Shown here: positions 16,277-24,945 of the stretch, one piece after another
How the letters are laid out: every line of letters starts with the position of its first letter
Position numbering within the stretch: the first letter of the stretch is position 1
NCBI RefSeq assembly: GCF_029212645.1
Contig: NZ_JARGND010000004.1
Location: 1-36,068 of the forward strand
Length of the DNA stretch: 36,068 bases
Reading direction: 5' to 3'
Source of the DNA: Vannielia sp.
Lineage (GTDB): Bacteria > Pseudomonadota > Alphaproteobacteria > Rhodobacterales > Rhodobacteraceae
The notes under the pieces: model-generated
Databases searched by the model: none
What the model saw: only the letters and a program-made list of their open reading frames with translations
What the model was told of the DNA's origin: nothing
Position numbers and translations under genes: made by a program

Positions 16277-17923
16277 ATGACCGAGACTCCGCGTCCGGGT
16301 GCGAACCCCTACTCGGCCTTTGCCAAAACCCTGATGCCGCGCCTCAACAAAGGCGAAGAACCCTTTGCGGGGATGATCAAAACCGAGATCCTTTCGGGGT
16401 TGACCGTGGCGCTCGCACTGGTGCCCGAAGCTGTGGCTTTTGCCTTTGTGGCGAACGTGCACCCGCTGGTGGGCCTTTACGCGGCCTTCATCGTGGGGCT
16501 GATCACGGCGGTTTTCGGCGGCCGTCCGGGGATGATTTCGGGGGCGACAGGGGCGCTGGCGGTGGTGATGGTGGCGCTGGTGATGGATCACGGCGTGGAA
16601 TACCTGTTTGCCACCGTGGTGCTGATGGGGATTTTGCAGATCGCCGCCGGGATCTTCAACCTTGGCCGCTTTATCCGGCTGGTGCCCCATGCGGTGATGC
16701 TGGGCTTTGTGAACGGGCTGGCGATTGTGATTTTCCTGGCGCAGTTGACCCAATTCAAGGTGCCGGGCGGGCATGGCGAGTGGCTTACCGGCTGGCCGCT
16801 GATGATGATGCTGGGGCTTGTGGGCCTGACGATGCTGGTGATCTGGGGCCTGCCCAAGCTGACCACGGCCATCCCCGCGCCGCTGGCGGGCATTGCGGTG
16901 GTGGCGATCATCGTGATCGTGTTCAACGTGCCGGTGCCGCGGGTGGGCGATATGGCCTCGATCTCGGGCAGCTTCCCCGAGTTCCACATCCCCTTTGGCA
17001 CGGGCGAGGGGATTTATGGCACGCCTCTGGCGCCGCTCAACTTTGAAACGCTTTACATCATCTTCCCCTATGCGCTGATCCTCGCGGCGATTGGCCTGAT
17101 CGAGAGCCTGCTCACGCTGAACCTTGTGAACCAGATGACCGACCAGCGCGGCGGGGCCTCCAAAGAGTGCATCGCCCAGGGCGCGGCCAACACGGTGACG
17201 GGCTTCTTTGGCGGCATGGGCGGCTGTGCGATGATTGGTCAGTCGATGATCAACGTGCGCTCCGGCGGGCGGCATCGCCTGGCGGGGATCGCGGCGGCGC
17301 TGTTCTTGCTGTCGTTCATCCTGTTTGCCAGCCCGCTGATCGAGCAAATTCCGCTGGCCGCGCTGGTGGGCGTGATGTTCATGGTGGTGATTGGCACGTT
17401 CGCCTGGAACACCTTCCGGATCATGCGGGTTTCGACCCGGTTTGCCACCTTTGTGACGCTGCTGGTAACGGTGGTAACGGTGCTGGAAGACCTCGCCGTG
17501 GCGGTGGTTGTGGGGGTGATCGTTTCGGCGCTGCAATACGCCTGGGTCAACGCCCGCCGGATCAGCGCCAAAACCTACACCACGCCAGAGGGTGCCAAGG
17601 TGTATCAGGTAGAAGGCCCGCTGTTCTTTGGCTCGGCTGATGGCTTTTCAGAGCTGTTCACCCCGAAGGAAGACCCGAAACTGGTGATCGTGGACTTTGC
17701 CGAAAGCCGCGTGGCGGACCAATCGGCGCTATCGGCGATCGAGGGCATGGCGAAGAAATACCTGGAAGAAGGCAAGGAGCTGCATCTGCGCCACCTGTCG
17801 AAGGACTGCCATGCGCTGCTCAGCCAAACCGGGCTGATCGTGGATGAAAGCGATGATGACCCGGATTACCAGGTGGCGGCGAATTATCCGGTGCAGACAG
17901 GGCTGTTTGGCGACGCGCACTAG
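16277..17923 (+). CDS. SulP family anion transporter with STAS domain
   Basis: A 548-residue inner-membrane transporter of the SLC26/SulP family, which carries sulfate, bicarbonate or similar anions. I start at ATG 16277 (MTETPRPGANPYSAFAKTLM). The membrane domain begins IKTEILSGLTVALALVPEAVAF and includes the family GFFGGMGGCAMIGQSMIN block. The cytoplasmic STAS domain occupies about the last 110 residues (VYQVEGPLFFGSADGFSELF, then VDFAESRVADQSALSAIEGM). The substrate cannot be assigned. The TAG stop coincides with the edge of a repeat element at 17920-17994, so the last residues may have been reshaped by it. It is divergent from the HdeA-like gene. Confidence 0.92.
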   Translation: MTETPRPGANPYSAFAKTLMPRLNKGEEPFAGMIKTEILSGLTVALALVPEAVAFAFVANVHPLVGLYAAFIVGLITAVFGGRPGMISGATGALAVVMVALVMDHGVEYLFATVVLMGILQIAAGIFNLGRFIRLVPHAVMLGFVNGLAIVIFLAQLTQFKVPGGHGEWLTGWPLMMMLGLVGLTMLVIWGLPKLTTAIPAPLAGIAVVAIIVIVFNVPVPRVGDMASISGSFPEFHIPFGTGEGIYGTPLAPLNFETLYIIFPYALILAAIGLIESLLTLNLVNQMTDQRGGASKECIAQGAANTVTGFFGGMGGCAMIGQSMINVRSGGRHRLAGIAAALFLLSFILFASPLIEQIPLAALVGVMFMVVIGTFAWNTFRIMRVSTRFATFVTLLVTVVTVLEDLAVAVVVGVIVSALQYAWVNARRISAKTYTTPEGAKVYQVEGPLFFGSADGFSELFTPKEDPKLVIVDFAESRVADQSALSAIEGMAKKYLEEGKELHLRHLSKDCHALLSQTGLIVDESDDDPDYQVAANYPVQTGLFGDAH

Positions 17924-17994
17924 CGCGTGTTGCTGAACCGTGTGAACCTGTTTTGAGCTTTTCGAACAGGCGAAATCAATAAGTTAGGGCGCGT
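17920..17994 (-). repeat. Decayed partial copy of the RIME-like mosaic element
   Basis: Aligned without gaps to the reverse complement of 31374-31448, I count 64 identical positions of 75, with an exact 18-nt run (GCGAAATCAATAAGTTAG, 17970-17987). It starts with CTAG, and that TAG is the sulP stop codon. The first palindrome of the full element is missing. One arm of the second palindrome has drifted (GCTGAACC against TTTTGAGC), so this copy no longer folds as well. It lies between convergent sulP and lysC. Confidence 0.8.
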
Positions 17995-18064
17995 TGGCAG
18001 GGCCTTGCGAGGGTGGTGGGGCGCGTCGGGGTGTGGCCCCGACGGCCCGCAACAGCTTTGAGGC

Positions 18065-19300
18065 TCAGGCTTTTTCCAGCTCGAAGGCATCGTGCAGAGC
18101 TTGCACGGCGAGTTCGGTATATTTGCGATCCACCAGCACCGAGATCTTGATTTCGGAGGTCGCGATGACCTTGATGTTGATGCCCTCATCGCGCAGCGTT
18201 TGGAACATTTTGGCGGCGACGCCGGACTGGCTGCGCATGCCGATGCCGACCACCGAAATCTTGGCAACCTCGGTATCGGCGACCACTTGGCGGAAGTTCA
18301 GATCGCCCGCTTCCTTGGCATCGTTCAGCGCCTTTTCGGCGCGTTTCACCTGCGCCACCGGGCAGGAGAAGGTCATATCGGTGCGGCCTTCTTCAGAGAT
18401 GTTCTGGATAATCATATCCACATTCACCCCGGCCTCGGAGAGCGGGACGAAGATGGCGGCGGCGATGCCGGGGCGGTCGGCCACGGAGATGAGTGTCATC
18501 TTGGCTTCGTCCCGGCTGGCGGCGACGCCGTTCACGGCTTTGCTTTCCACGATATCCTCCTCGGCACAGATCAGCGTGCCTGCTTCATCGGATTGTTCTT
18601 CAAAACTCGACAGCACGCGCAGGCGCACATTATAGCGCATCGCCAGCTCGACCGAGCGGGTTTGCAGCACCTTGGCGCCAAGCGAGGCCAGCTCCAGCAT
18701 CTCCTCGAAGGCGATGCGATCAAGCTTGCGGGCCTTGTCGGTGATGCGCGGGTCGGTGGTGTAAACACCATCGACATCGGTATAAATATCGCAGCGCTCG
18801 GCCTTGAAGGCGGCGGCAAAGGCGACGGCGGTGGTATCAGAGCCACCCCGGCCCAGCGTGGTGACGCGGCCATCGGGGCCGATGCCCTGAAAGCCCGCCA
18901 CAACGGCAACGCGCATACCCTCGCCGAACTTGGTGTTGATATTCTCGGTCGCGATCTCTTCGATCCGGGCGGCGGCATGGGCGCCGGTGGTGCGCAGCGG
19001 CACTTGCCAGCCCTGCCAGCTGCGCGCGGGCACGCTCATTTCCTGCAAGGTGAGCGCCATCAACCCGGCGGTCACCTGCTCGCCCGAGCTGACCACGGCA
19101 TCATACTCGCGGGCATCGTAAAGCTGCGAGGTTTCCTCGACATAGCCGACGAGTTTGTTGGTTTCGCCCGACATGGCCGAGACGATCACGATCACATCGT
19201 AGCCAGCGGCCACCTCGCGGCCCACGCGCTTTGCGGCGCGGCGGATGCGATCAAGAGTGGCGACAGAGGTGCCGCCGAATTTCATCACCAGAAGCGGCAT
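18065..19300 (-). CDS. lysC: Aspartate kinase
   Basis: Phosphorylates aspartate, the first step toward lysine, threonine and methionine. The 411-residue protein begins MPLLVMKFGGTSVATLDRIR, with the kinase motifs VIVIVSAMSGETNKL, GRGGSDTTAVAFA and YTDVDGVYTTDPR. The C-terminal regulatory part has two ACT domains (from about residue 265, MTLISVADRPGIAAAIFVPL, and VAKISVVGIGMRSQSGVAAK), so feedback inhibition by lysine and/or threonine is likely. The size and layout match monofunctional LysC. The start is ATG 19298-19300 with AGGGAG upstream. Downstream is a strong palindrome (18024-18044) with no T-tract. Confidence 0.96.
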   Translation of the reverse strand: MPLLVMKFGGTSVATLDRIRRAAKRVGREVAAGYDVIVIVSAMSGETNKLVGYVEETSQLYDAREYDAVVSSGEQVTAGLMALTLQEMSVPARSWQGWQVPLRTTGAHAAARIEEIATENINTKFGEGMRVAVVAGFQGIGPDGRVTTLGRGGSDTTAVAFAAAFKAERCDIYTDVDGVYTTDPRITDKARKLDRIAFEEMLELASLGAKVLQTRSVELAMRYNVRLRVLSSFEEQSDEAGTLICAEEDIVESKAVNGVAASRDEAKMTLISVADRPGIAAAIFVPLSEAGVNVDMIIQNISEEGRTDMTFSCPVAQVKRAEKALNDAKEAGDLNFRQVVADTEVAKISVVGIGMRSQSGVAAKMFQTLRDEGINIKVIATSEIKISVLVDRKYTELAVQALHDAFELEKA

Positions 19301-19434
19301 GGCGCTCCCTCTTACCTAGGGTCTGGCGCGGAATTAGGCCCTTGGCGGGGCAGTTGCAAGGGGATGATCTGTGTCAAGGTGAGGCGGCGTGGGGCGGGTT
19401 ACCCTTGGGCGAACAAAACAAGGAGGAGCGCATA

Positions 19435-19683
19435 ATGTCTCAAAACACGCCACATGAACTGGCCGAAGAATTCCCGGACAAGGCAGAGGTGATCTCTGAG
19501 CTGAAGGAACACGACGCGCATTTTGCCAAGCAGGTGGAGCGCTATCACGAGGTGAACCGCGACATTCACCGCGCCGAAACCAATGTGGAGCCGACGGATG
19601 ATTTGCACATGGTTGAGATGCGCAAGGAGCGGTTGGCCCTGAAGGATGCCATCGCGCTGGCCTTGGGCGTTACTGAAGCCTGA
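19435..19683 (+). CDS. YdcH family (DUF465) small helical protein
   Basis: An 82-residue, highly charged protein starting at ATG 19435 after a strong AAGGAGGA ribosome site. Two helices are suggested: one through FPDKAEVISELKEHDAHFAK and QVERYHEVNRDIHRAE, the second through LHMVEMRKERLALKDAIA. This matches the DUF465/YdcH pattern of a short antiparallel coiled coil ending in a basic LxxxRxxLKD segment. The function is unknown. It stands alone, divergent from lysC and convergent with pccR. Confidence 0.85.
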   Translation: MSQNTPHELAEEFPDKAEVISELKEHDAHFAKQVERYHEVNRDIHRAETNVEPTDDLHMVEMRKERLALKDAIALALGVTEA

Positions 19684-19737
19684 GCCAAGGGGTTTGCCCT
19701 GATTATAAAGGGCGTGGGGGAGACCTTGCGCCCTGTT

Positions 19738-21129
19738 TTACGTTTGGTTGCTTTCGATCTCGTAAGGCAGCAATCCGCGGCTGTTGAAATCGACCCGAAG
19801 GCGCTTTTCCAGCGGCGGAACGGACCGCTGGTGGCAATTGGGGCGCTCGCAGATGCGGCAGGAGATGCCGATCGGCTCAAAGGCCTCGGCGCGGTTCACT
19901 TCCAACCCATCGGCAAAGACCAGCGCCTCGGCGTGGGTGACTTCGCAGCCCAGTGCGATGGCATAGCGGCGCACCGGGGCGTGAAAGCTGCTGCCGGGTT
20001 TTGACACGTCGCAGGCGAGGTTGATGTAGCGAACGCCGTCTGGAGTTTCGGCGAGTTGGGTGAGGAAGCGGCCCGGCGTTTCAAACGCGCGGTGAACGTT
20101 CCAGAGCGGGCAGGCCCCGCCGAACCGCGCGAATTGCAGGCGGGTGGCGGAGTGGCGTTTGGTGATGGTGCCGGCCTGATCGACCCGCACAAAGAAGAAG
20201 GGGATGCCCTTGGCGCCGGGGCGTTGAAGCGTGGAAAGCCGGTGCGCGACCTGCTCGATGGAGGCGCCGAACCGGTTGGCAAGCTGAAGGAGATCGTGGC
20301 GGGTTTCGCGGGCCGCCTCCAGAAGGGCGACATAGGGCATGAGCGCCGCCCCGGCGAAATAATTGGCCAGCCCGATCTTGGCGATGGCGCGGGCTTCGGC
20401 GGTTTGGAAGCGGGCAAGATCCAGCGTGGCATCGAGCAGGTCGTTCTGGGTGAGCAGGGCCAGTTGGTGGAATATCTGAAAGCGCCGGGTGGCCGGGCTG
20501 CTGGCGGCGGGCAGGCTGAGGCGGCGGCGGGCGGGGTCATAGTGGCGTTGGGCCGGATCGGCGCTTAAAGAGAGGGTTATGCCCGCTTCTTCAAGCCGGG
20601 TTTGGGCAACTTCGGCCCCGCTGTTAGAGCCAAAACGCTCTGCGGCGCGGTCAATCGCGTCAATGTAATTGTCGCAATAGTGAAAGAAATCGCGCACCTC
20701 TTCCCAGGGCGAGATCGGCGCGGTGCCGCCCGTGCCCATGGCCTCATCAAGCAAGGCGAGGCGCTCGTGGCTTTGCCGGTGGGCGCGGTGAAGCTGAAGA
20801 AAGGCGCGGGCCAGCGCGGGGGCGTTGGAGGCGGTGAGGCGCAGATCGGCGAGCGGAGGTGTATCGGAAAACACCGGATCGGCGAAGGCTTCGCGCATGT
20901 CTGTGACCAGGCGTTCGGTATCGCCTGAGGAAAGCTCGGTCACGTCCTGGCCAAACTCCTGTGCCAGCGCCAGAACCACCCGCGCCGATACCGGGCGGTT
21001 GTTGTTTTCCATCTGGTTCAGATAGGGCAGAGACACCCCCAACTTGGCGGCAAAGGCCTTTTGGGTGAGATCAAGGCGGGTGCGGATTTCGCGCAGCTTG
21101 GCGCCGGCGTAGAGCTTTTGCGTGGGCAT
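19738..21129 (-). CDS. pccR: ScfR family regulator PccR (propionyl-CoA carboxylase regulator)
   Basis: A 463-residue transcription factor starting at ATG 21127-21129. Residues about 8-62 form an XRE-type helix-turn-helix (KLREIRTRLDLTQKAFAAKL, then GVSLPYLNQMENNNRPVSAR). The middle resembles the ImmA/IrrE fold, but the metal motif is lost (RFQIFHQLALLTQ). The C-terminal ScfR domain carries ISCRICERPNCHQRSVPPLE. In Rhodobacter sphaeroides PccR activates pccB on propionate or acetate, and members of the family are thought to sense short acyl-CoA esters. Placement near pccB and TTTGCAAA motifs at both promoters support the assignment. A longer in-frame reading from 21624 runs across the exporter gene and is not credible. 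Confidence 0.85.
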   Translation of the reverse strand: MPTQKLYAGAKLREIRTRLDLTQKAFAAKLGVSLPYLNQMENNNRPVSARVVLALAQEFGQDVTELSSGDTERLVTDMREAFADPVFSDTPPLADLRLTASNAPALARAFLQLHRAHRQSHERLALLDEAMGTGGTAPISPWEEVRDFFHYCDNYIDAIDRAAERFGSNSGAEVAQTRLEEAGITLSLSADPAQRHYDPARRRLSLPAASSPATRRFQIFHQLALLTQNDLLDATLDLARFQTAEARAIAKIGLANYFAGAALMPYVALLEAARETRHDLLQLANRFGASIEQVAHRLSTLQRPGAKGIPFFFVRVDQAGTITKRHSATRLQFARFGGACPLWNVHRAFETPGRFLTQLAETPDGVRYINLACDVSKPGSSFHAPVRRYAIALGCEVTHAEALVFADGLEVNRAEAFEPIGISCRICERPNCHQRSVPPLEKRLRVDFNSRGLLPYEIESNQT

Positions 21130-21137
21130 GGCGGCAT

Positions 21138-21174
21138 TTTGCAGATTCGCGCGGGCTGCGCCAGTGTTTGCAAA
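21138..21174. promoter_or_regulatory. Candidate PccR site upstream of pccR
   Basis: The perfect palindrome TTTGCAAA lies at 21167-21174, and a near copy, TTTGCAGA, at 21138-21145, in the 53-bp gap before the pccR start. The published R. sphaeroides PccR motif is two TTTGCAAA units four nt apart. Here only one unit is perfect and the spacing differs. It suggests autoregulation but does not show it. Confidence 0.5.
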
Positions 21175-21182
21175 GCCGGGGA

Positions 21183-22400
21183 TCAGCCGACGCCAAGCTG
21201 CCTTGTGCGCCAGATCACGAGGAGGATGGCAAGGAAGCCCGACACGGCGCTGCACAGCATGATGATGAGCAGCGGCAGGGGGTTGGTGCTTACCCCCAGC
21301 ATCGTTGCCGACAGGGCCGAAAGCGCCGCGCCGCTGCCGATCATCAACGCGCCGCCAAGGCCCGAGGCCGATCCGGCGAGATCCGGGCGGACGGAAACGA
21401 TACCGGCGTTGGCGTTGGGCATGACAAGGCCATTGCCAAGGCCGACGAAGGTGAAGAAGGCGAAGAACAGGATAGGATGGTGCATCCCGGCGAGGAAGAG
21501 CAACAGGTGGGCGCAAAGGCCGGTCATCGTGATGATCGCGCCCCAAAGCACCATTCGGTTGATCCCGATGCGGGTTGAGAAGGCCCCCGAAAAGCCATTG
21601 CCGATCAGGTATCCCACGGCGCAAAAGCCAAAGAGCGCGCCCATGGTGGCAGGTTCCAGCCCGAAGTATTTGACCGCTAGAAATGGCGCGCCCCCCACAT
21701 AGGCAAAGAAGGCCCCCGAAGCGCAGGCGGCCGAAAATGCATAGCCCCAGAAGCGATAGGAGGTGAGCAGGGCTGGGTAGCCGCGAAACTGCTGGGAGAA
21801 GCGGGCCTGGCGGGATTGCAGGGTTTCGCCAAGATCGAGCAGGACCATTCCGAGCAGGACAAAGCCAAAACCGGCCATCAACCAGAAACTCGACCGCCAG
21901 CCAAACCAGCCATCGAGCAGCCCACCAATGGCTGGCGCGACCATGGGCACCAGCGACACACCCATGGTCACCCAGCCCAAGGTGGAGGCCGCTTGCTCCA
22001 TTGGCACCACATCACGGATGATCGCGCGCGACAGCACAATGCCCGAGGCGACAACGGCTTGGCACAAGCGGAAAAACAGGAAGGTTTCGACCGTGGTGGC
22101 ATAGATGCAGCCAAGGGTGGCGGCGGCGTAGATCACCAGTGAGCCGATCAGCACCGGGCGGCGGCCAAACCAATCAGACAGCGGCCCGATCATGATTTGC
22201 AGCACCGCATTGGCCGCCAGAAACAGCGATACGGCGAGGCCCATTCGCCCTTCGGTGGTGTTGAAATAGACGGTCATGGCAGGCAGCGAGGGCAAGAACA
22301 TATTCATCGTCAGCGGCGTGATCGCGGCGATCATGACGAGGGTGAAGGCATGTGGAGGTGTGCTGCGGTCCGCAAAACGGACGGAATGACCATAACTCAT
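21183..22400 (-). CDS. Bcr/CflA-type multidrug efflux MFS transporter
   Basis: A 405-residue major facilitator with 12 hydrophobic segments. MFS motif A is in GPLSDWFGRRPVLIGSLVIY, and the opening ITPLTMNMFLPSLPAMTVYF is typical of the Bcr/CflA drug:proton antiporters. The loop SRAIIRDVVPMEQAASTLGW is also family-like. The start is ATG 22398-22400, without a strong ribosome site. It lies 53 bp upstream of pccR on the same strand and is divergent from pccB. There is no evident tie to propionate metabolism, although it shares the control region with pccB. Confidence 0.9.
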   Translation of the reverse strand: MSYGHSVRFADRSTPPHAFTLVMIAAITPLTMNMFLPSLPAMTVYFNTTEGRMGLAVSLFLAANAVLQIMIGPLSDWFGRRPVLIGSLVIYAAATLGCIYATTVETFLFFRLCQAVVASGIVLSRAIIRDVVPMEQAASTLGWVTMGVSLVPMVAPAIGGLLDGWFGWRSSFWLMAGFGFVLLGMVLLDLGETLQSRQARFSQQFRGYPALLTSYRFWGYAFSAACASGAFFAYVGGAPFLAVKYFGLEPATMGALFGFCAVGYLIGNGFSGAFSTRIGINRMVLWGAIITMTGLCAHLLLFLAGMHHPILFFAFFTFVGLGNGLVMPNANAGIVSVRPDLAGSASGLGGALMIGSGAALSALSATMLGVSTNPLPLLIIMLCSAVSGFLAILLVIWRTRQLGVG

Positions 22401-22470
22401 GAATCGGACCTAAGAGAGGCGGGAAGTTTTGTCTAGGTATGGGGGTAGGGGAGCCTGCGGGCCAGCGGCG

Positions 22471-22518
22471 TTTGCATATTTGCACTTAGCACGTTCGCCA
22501 TTGCCAAGGATTTGCAAA
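22471..22518. promoter_or_regulatory. Candidate PccR operator upstream of pccB
   Basis: The 191-bp gap between the exporter and pccB holds the palindrome TTTGCAAA at 22511-22518. It is preceded three nt upstream by the imperfect ATTGCCAA (22500-22507). A further pair of half-like words, TTTGCATATTTGCA, lies at 22471-22484. The last word ends about 110 nt and the palindrome about 75 nt before the pccB start. The motif is that reported for PccR control of pccB in R. sphaeroides; occupancy here is inferred. Confidence 0.65.
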
Positions 22519-22591
22519 TTTTCCCGATTCCGCTTGGGCGGCGGCGGCATCCCCATTATAGAACGGGAAATTCATCCCGGGGAGACCAGCC

Positions 22592-24124
22592 ATGACGAAT
22601 ATTCTGGAGCAGCTTGAGCACCGCCGCGAAGAAGCCCGGCAGGGCGGTGGCCAAAAGCGCATTGACGCGCAGCACGCCAAGGGCAAGCTGACGGCGCGTG
22701 AGCGGGTGGAACTGCTGCTCGACGAAGGCTCGTTCGAAGAGTTTGATATGTTCGTCGCCCACCGTTGCACCGATTTCGAGATGGAAAACCAGCGCCCGGC
22801 GGGGGATGGTGTGGTGACCGGCTGGGGCACCATCAATGGCCGGATCGTTTATGTTTTCTCGCAGGATTTTACAGTGTTCGGCGGATCGCTCAGCGAGACC
22901 CACGCGCAAAAGATCTGCAAGATCATGGACATGGCCGTGCAAAACGGCGCGCCGGTGATTGGCCTCAATGACTCGGGCGGCGCGCGTATCCAGGAAGGTG
23001 TGGCCTCACTTGCGGGCTATGCCGAGGTGTTCCAGCGCAACATCATGGCAAGCGGGGTGGTGCCGCAGATCAGCGTGATCATGGGGCCGTGTGCCGGTGG
23101 GGCCGTTTACTCGCCCGCGATGACCGACTTCATCTTCATGGTGAAGGAAAGCTCTTACATGTTCGTCACCGGCCCCGATGTGGTGAAGACCGTGACCAAC
23201 GAGCAGGTGACCGCAGAAGAGCTGGGCGGGGCCTCGACCCATACCAAAAAATCAAGCGTGGCCGACGGGGCCTTTGAAAACGATGTGGAGGCGCTCACCG
23301 AGGTGCGCCGCCTGGTGGATTACCTGCCGCTCAACAACCGTGAAAAGCCGCCGGTGCGCCCGTTCTTTGATGCGCCCGACCGGGTGGAAAAGAGCCTGGA
23401 TACGCTGGTGCCGCAAAACGCCAACAGCCCTTATGACATGAAGGAGCTGATCACCAAGGTGGGTGATGAGGGCGATTTTTACGAGATCCAGCAGGACTTT
23501 GCGAAGAACATCATCACCGGGTTCATCCGCCTTGAAGGACAGACGGTGGGCGTGGTTGCCAACCAGCCGATGGTGCTGGCGGGGTGCCTTGATATTGACA
23601 GCTCCCGCAAGGCGGCCCGCTTCGTGCGCTTCTGCGATGCCTTTGAAATTCCGATCCTGACCTTTGTGGACGTGCCCGGCTTCCTGCCCGGCACCAGCCA
23701 GGAATATGGCGGGGTGATCAAGCACGGGGCGAAGCTGCTCTTTGCCTATGGCGAGGCGACGGTGCCCAAGGTGACGGTGATCACCCGCAAAGCCTATGGC
23801 GGCGCCTATGACGTGATGGCCTCAAAGCACCTGCGCGGTGATTTCAACTATGCCTGGCCAACCGCCGAGATCGCGGTGATGGGGGCCAAGGGGGCGGTGG
23901 AAATCCTGCATCGCTCTGATCTTGGCAATGACGCCAAGATCGCGGACCACACGAAAGACTATGAGACCCGCTTTGCCAATCCGTTTGTGGCTGCCGAGAA
24001 GGGCTTTATCGACGAGGTGATCCAGCCGCACTCGACCCGCAAGCGCGTGGCACGGGCTTTTGCCAGCCTGCGCAACAAGAAGCTGACAAACCCGTGGAAG
24101 AAGCACGACAATATTCCGCTGTGA
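22592..24124 (+). CDS. pccB: Propionyl-CoA carboxylase beta subunit (carboxyltransferase)
   Basis: Transfers the carboxyl group from biotin on PccA to propionyl-CoA, giving methylmalonyl-CoA. The 510-residue protein is the usual length. The N-terminal half shows [20 protein letters not shown] and the acyl-CoA site [20 protein letters not shown], followed by [20 protein letters not shown]. The C-terminal half shows [20 protein letters not shown] and [26 protein letters not shown] lies just before ATG 22592. pccA is 2.1 kb downstream, separated by four small genes and a strong terminator, so pccB and pccA need not share a transcript. Confidence 0.97.
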   Translation: MTNILEQLEHRREEARQGGGQKRIDAQHAKGKLTARERVELLLDEGSFEEFDMFVAHRCTDFEMENQRPAGDGVVTGWGTINGRIVYVFSQDFTVFGGSLSETHAQKICKIMDMAVQNGAPVIGLNDSGGARIQEGVASLAGYAEVFQRNIMASGVVPQISVIMGPCAGGAVYSPAMTDFIFMVKESSYMFVTGPDVVKTVTNEQVTAEELGGASTHTKKSSVADGAFENDVEALTEVRRLVDYLPLNNREKPPVRPFFDAPDRVEKSLDTLVPQNANSPYDMKELITKVGDEGDFYEIQQDFAKNIITGFIRLEGQTVGVVANQPMVLAGCLDIDSSRKAARFVRFCDAFEIPILTFVDVPGFLPGTSQEYGGVIKHGAKLLFAYGEATVPKVTVITRKAYGGAYDVMASKHLRGDFNYAWPTAEIAVMGAKGAVEILHRSDLGNDAKIADHTKDYETRFANPFVAAEKGFIDEVIQPHSTRKRVARAFASLRNKKLTNPWKKHDNIPL

Positions 24125-24167
24125 ATGAGCGCCCGATTGCCGCTACCCGTTGAGGGGGATGGTTTTT

Positions 24168-24725
24168 ATGAATGAATCATGCATGATGCATTTTATCGCG
24201 CCCGTCCGCCCGGAGGTGCGCTTACCAGGATTTGGCCGCATAAGTCGCCTTTTGAAGACGCGTGGCCAGTGCCCGAACGCGTGCGTTCGGCAGCGCCGCG
24301 TTGGGGAGGGGAGGCCCCGGCGCGGCGTCCTATTGGCGCTACTGGCAATGACGCTTCCGGGGCTGACCGCGGCAAGCGGAGCACAGGCCGCCAGCGCGCC
24401 CGAATGGACGACCTTTCATGATGCCAGAATCGAGCAGCACAGCAGCGCCGCGGCAGGCGAAAAAGAGCAATGGTTGGTGATCCGCTACCTCGCGCCCGAG
24501 ATCGCGCGGGACGGGGGCAGCAAGGGCTATGAAGAAGCCGTCGCAGCGATGGATGCGCTCTGCGAAGGCCCCGGTCTGGCGACCGTGCGGGCCTATGAAT
24601 CACCCGTGCAGCAAATCGTCGTTACCTTGATGGACAGAATCGTTGAATGGGGCGAAGCCACACCTGAGGCAACGCAGTTCATTGCCACCTATGCCGTGAC
24701 CGAGGCGGGATGCGAGTGGCAATGA
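24168..24725 (+). CDS. Secreted protein resembling DUF6497
   Basis: The C-terminal ~110 residues (WLVIRYLAPEIARDGG, then MDALCEGPGLATVRA, VVTLMDRIVEWGEATPEATQ, and a final AGCEWQ) resemble a family of small exported proteins found in Rhodobacteraceae, which I recall as DUF6497. A hydrophobic stretch before it (GVLLALLAMTLPGLTAASGA) looks like a signal peptide. From ATG 24168 (GGGGGAT upstream) the product has 185 residues, leaving an odd ~55-residue basic lead before that signal. A start at TTG 24150 or ATG 24159 is possible, as is an internal start closer to the signal. Two cysteines in the mature part may form a disulfide. The function is unknown. Confidence 0.6.
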   Translation: MNESCMMHFIAPVRPEVRLPGFGRISRLLKTRGQCPNACVRQRRVGEGRPRRGVLLALLAMTLPGLTAASGAQAASAPEWTTFHDARIEQHSSAAAGEKEQWLVIRYLAPEIARDGGSKGYEEAVAAMDALCEGPGLATVRAYESPVQQIVVTLMDRIVEWGEATPEATQFIATYAVTEAGCEWQ

Positions 24726-24945
24726 TGCAAGAAATAGCCAATAAAACAAGGCAGAGTCAGCACAAGCGTGGGGTGTTTGATGCAAACACGTCACAGGCGG
24801 CATACCCGGCGCTTGAGGCCTGTTTTTCCAACAATATTTGCATTAATGTTGAGACTGGCCAGACCTATTTGGCTGTGACTCAGAATGAGGGACCTGGGGA
24901 GTGTCAAAGCTTTCTGCTTACCTCGCAGATAATTAGGAGACAGAG
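24726..24945. other. Intergenic stretch with an inverted repeat
   Basis: A 220-nt, noticeably AT-richer gap before the tiny lipoprotein gene. It holds a perfect seven-bp inverted repeat, GTGTTTG at 24773-24779 and CAAACAC at 24783-24789, around ATG. It also holds a second AT-rich partial palindrome, AACAATATTTGCATTAATGTT, at 24830-24850. Either may be a regulator site. No T-run follows the first. I find no convincing -35/-10 pair and no credible gene: open frames here overlap the lipoprotein in another frame. Confidence 0.5.

Noticed and set aside
18024..18044. Perfect 8-bp palindrome CGTCGGGG/CCCCGACG between sulP and lysC as a terminator
   Set aside because: No T-run follows on either strand. 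It may still form a stable hairpin at the lysC mRNA end, but a terminator call is not supported.
19699..19716. Weak hairpin GCCCT/AGGGC after the YdcH-like gene
   Set aside because: Only a five-bp stem with an eight-nt loop and no T-tract.
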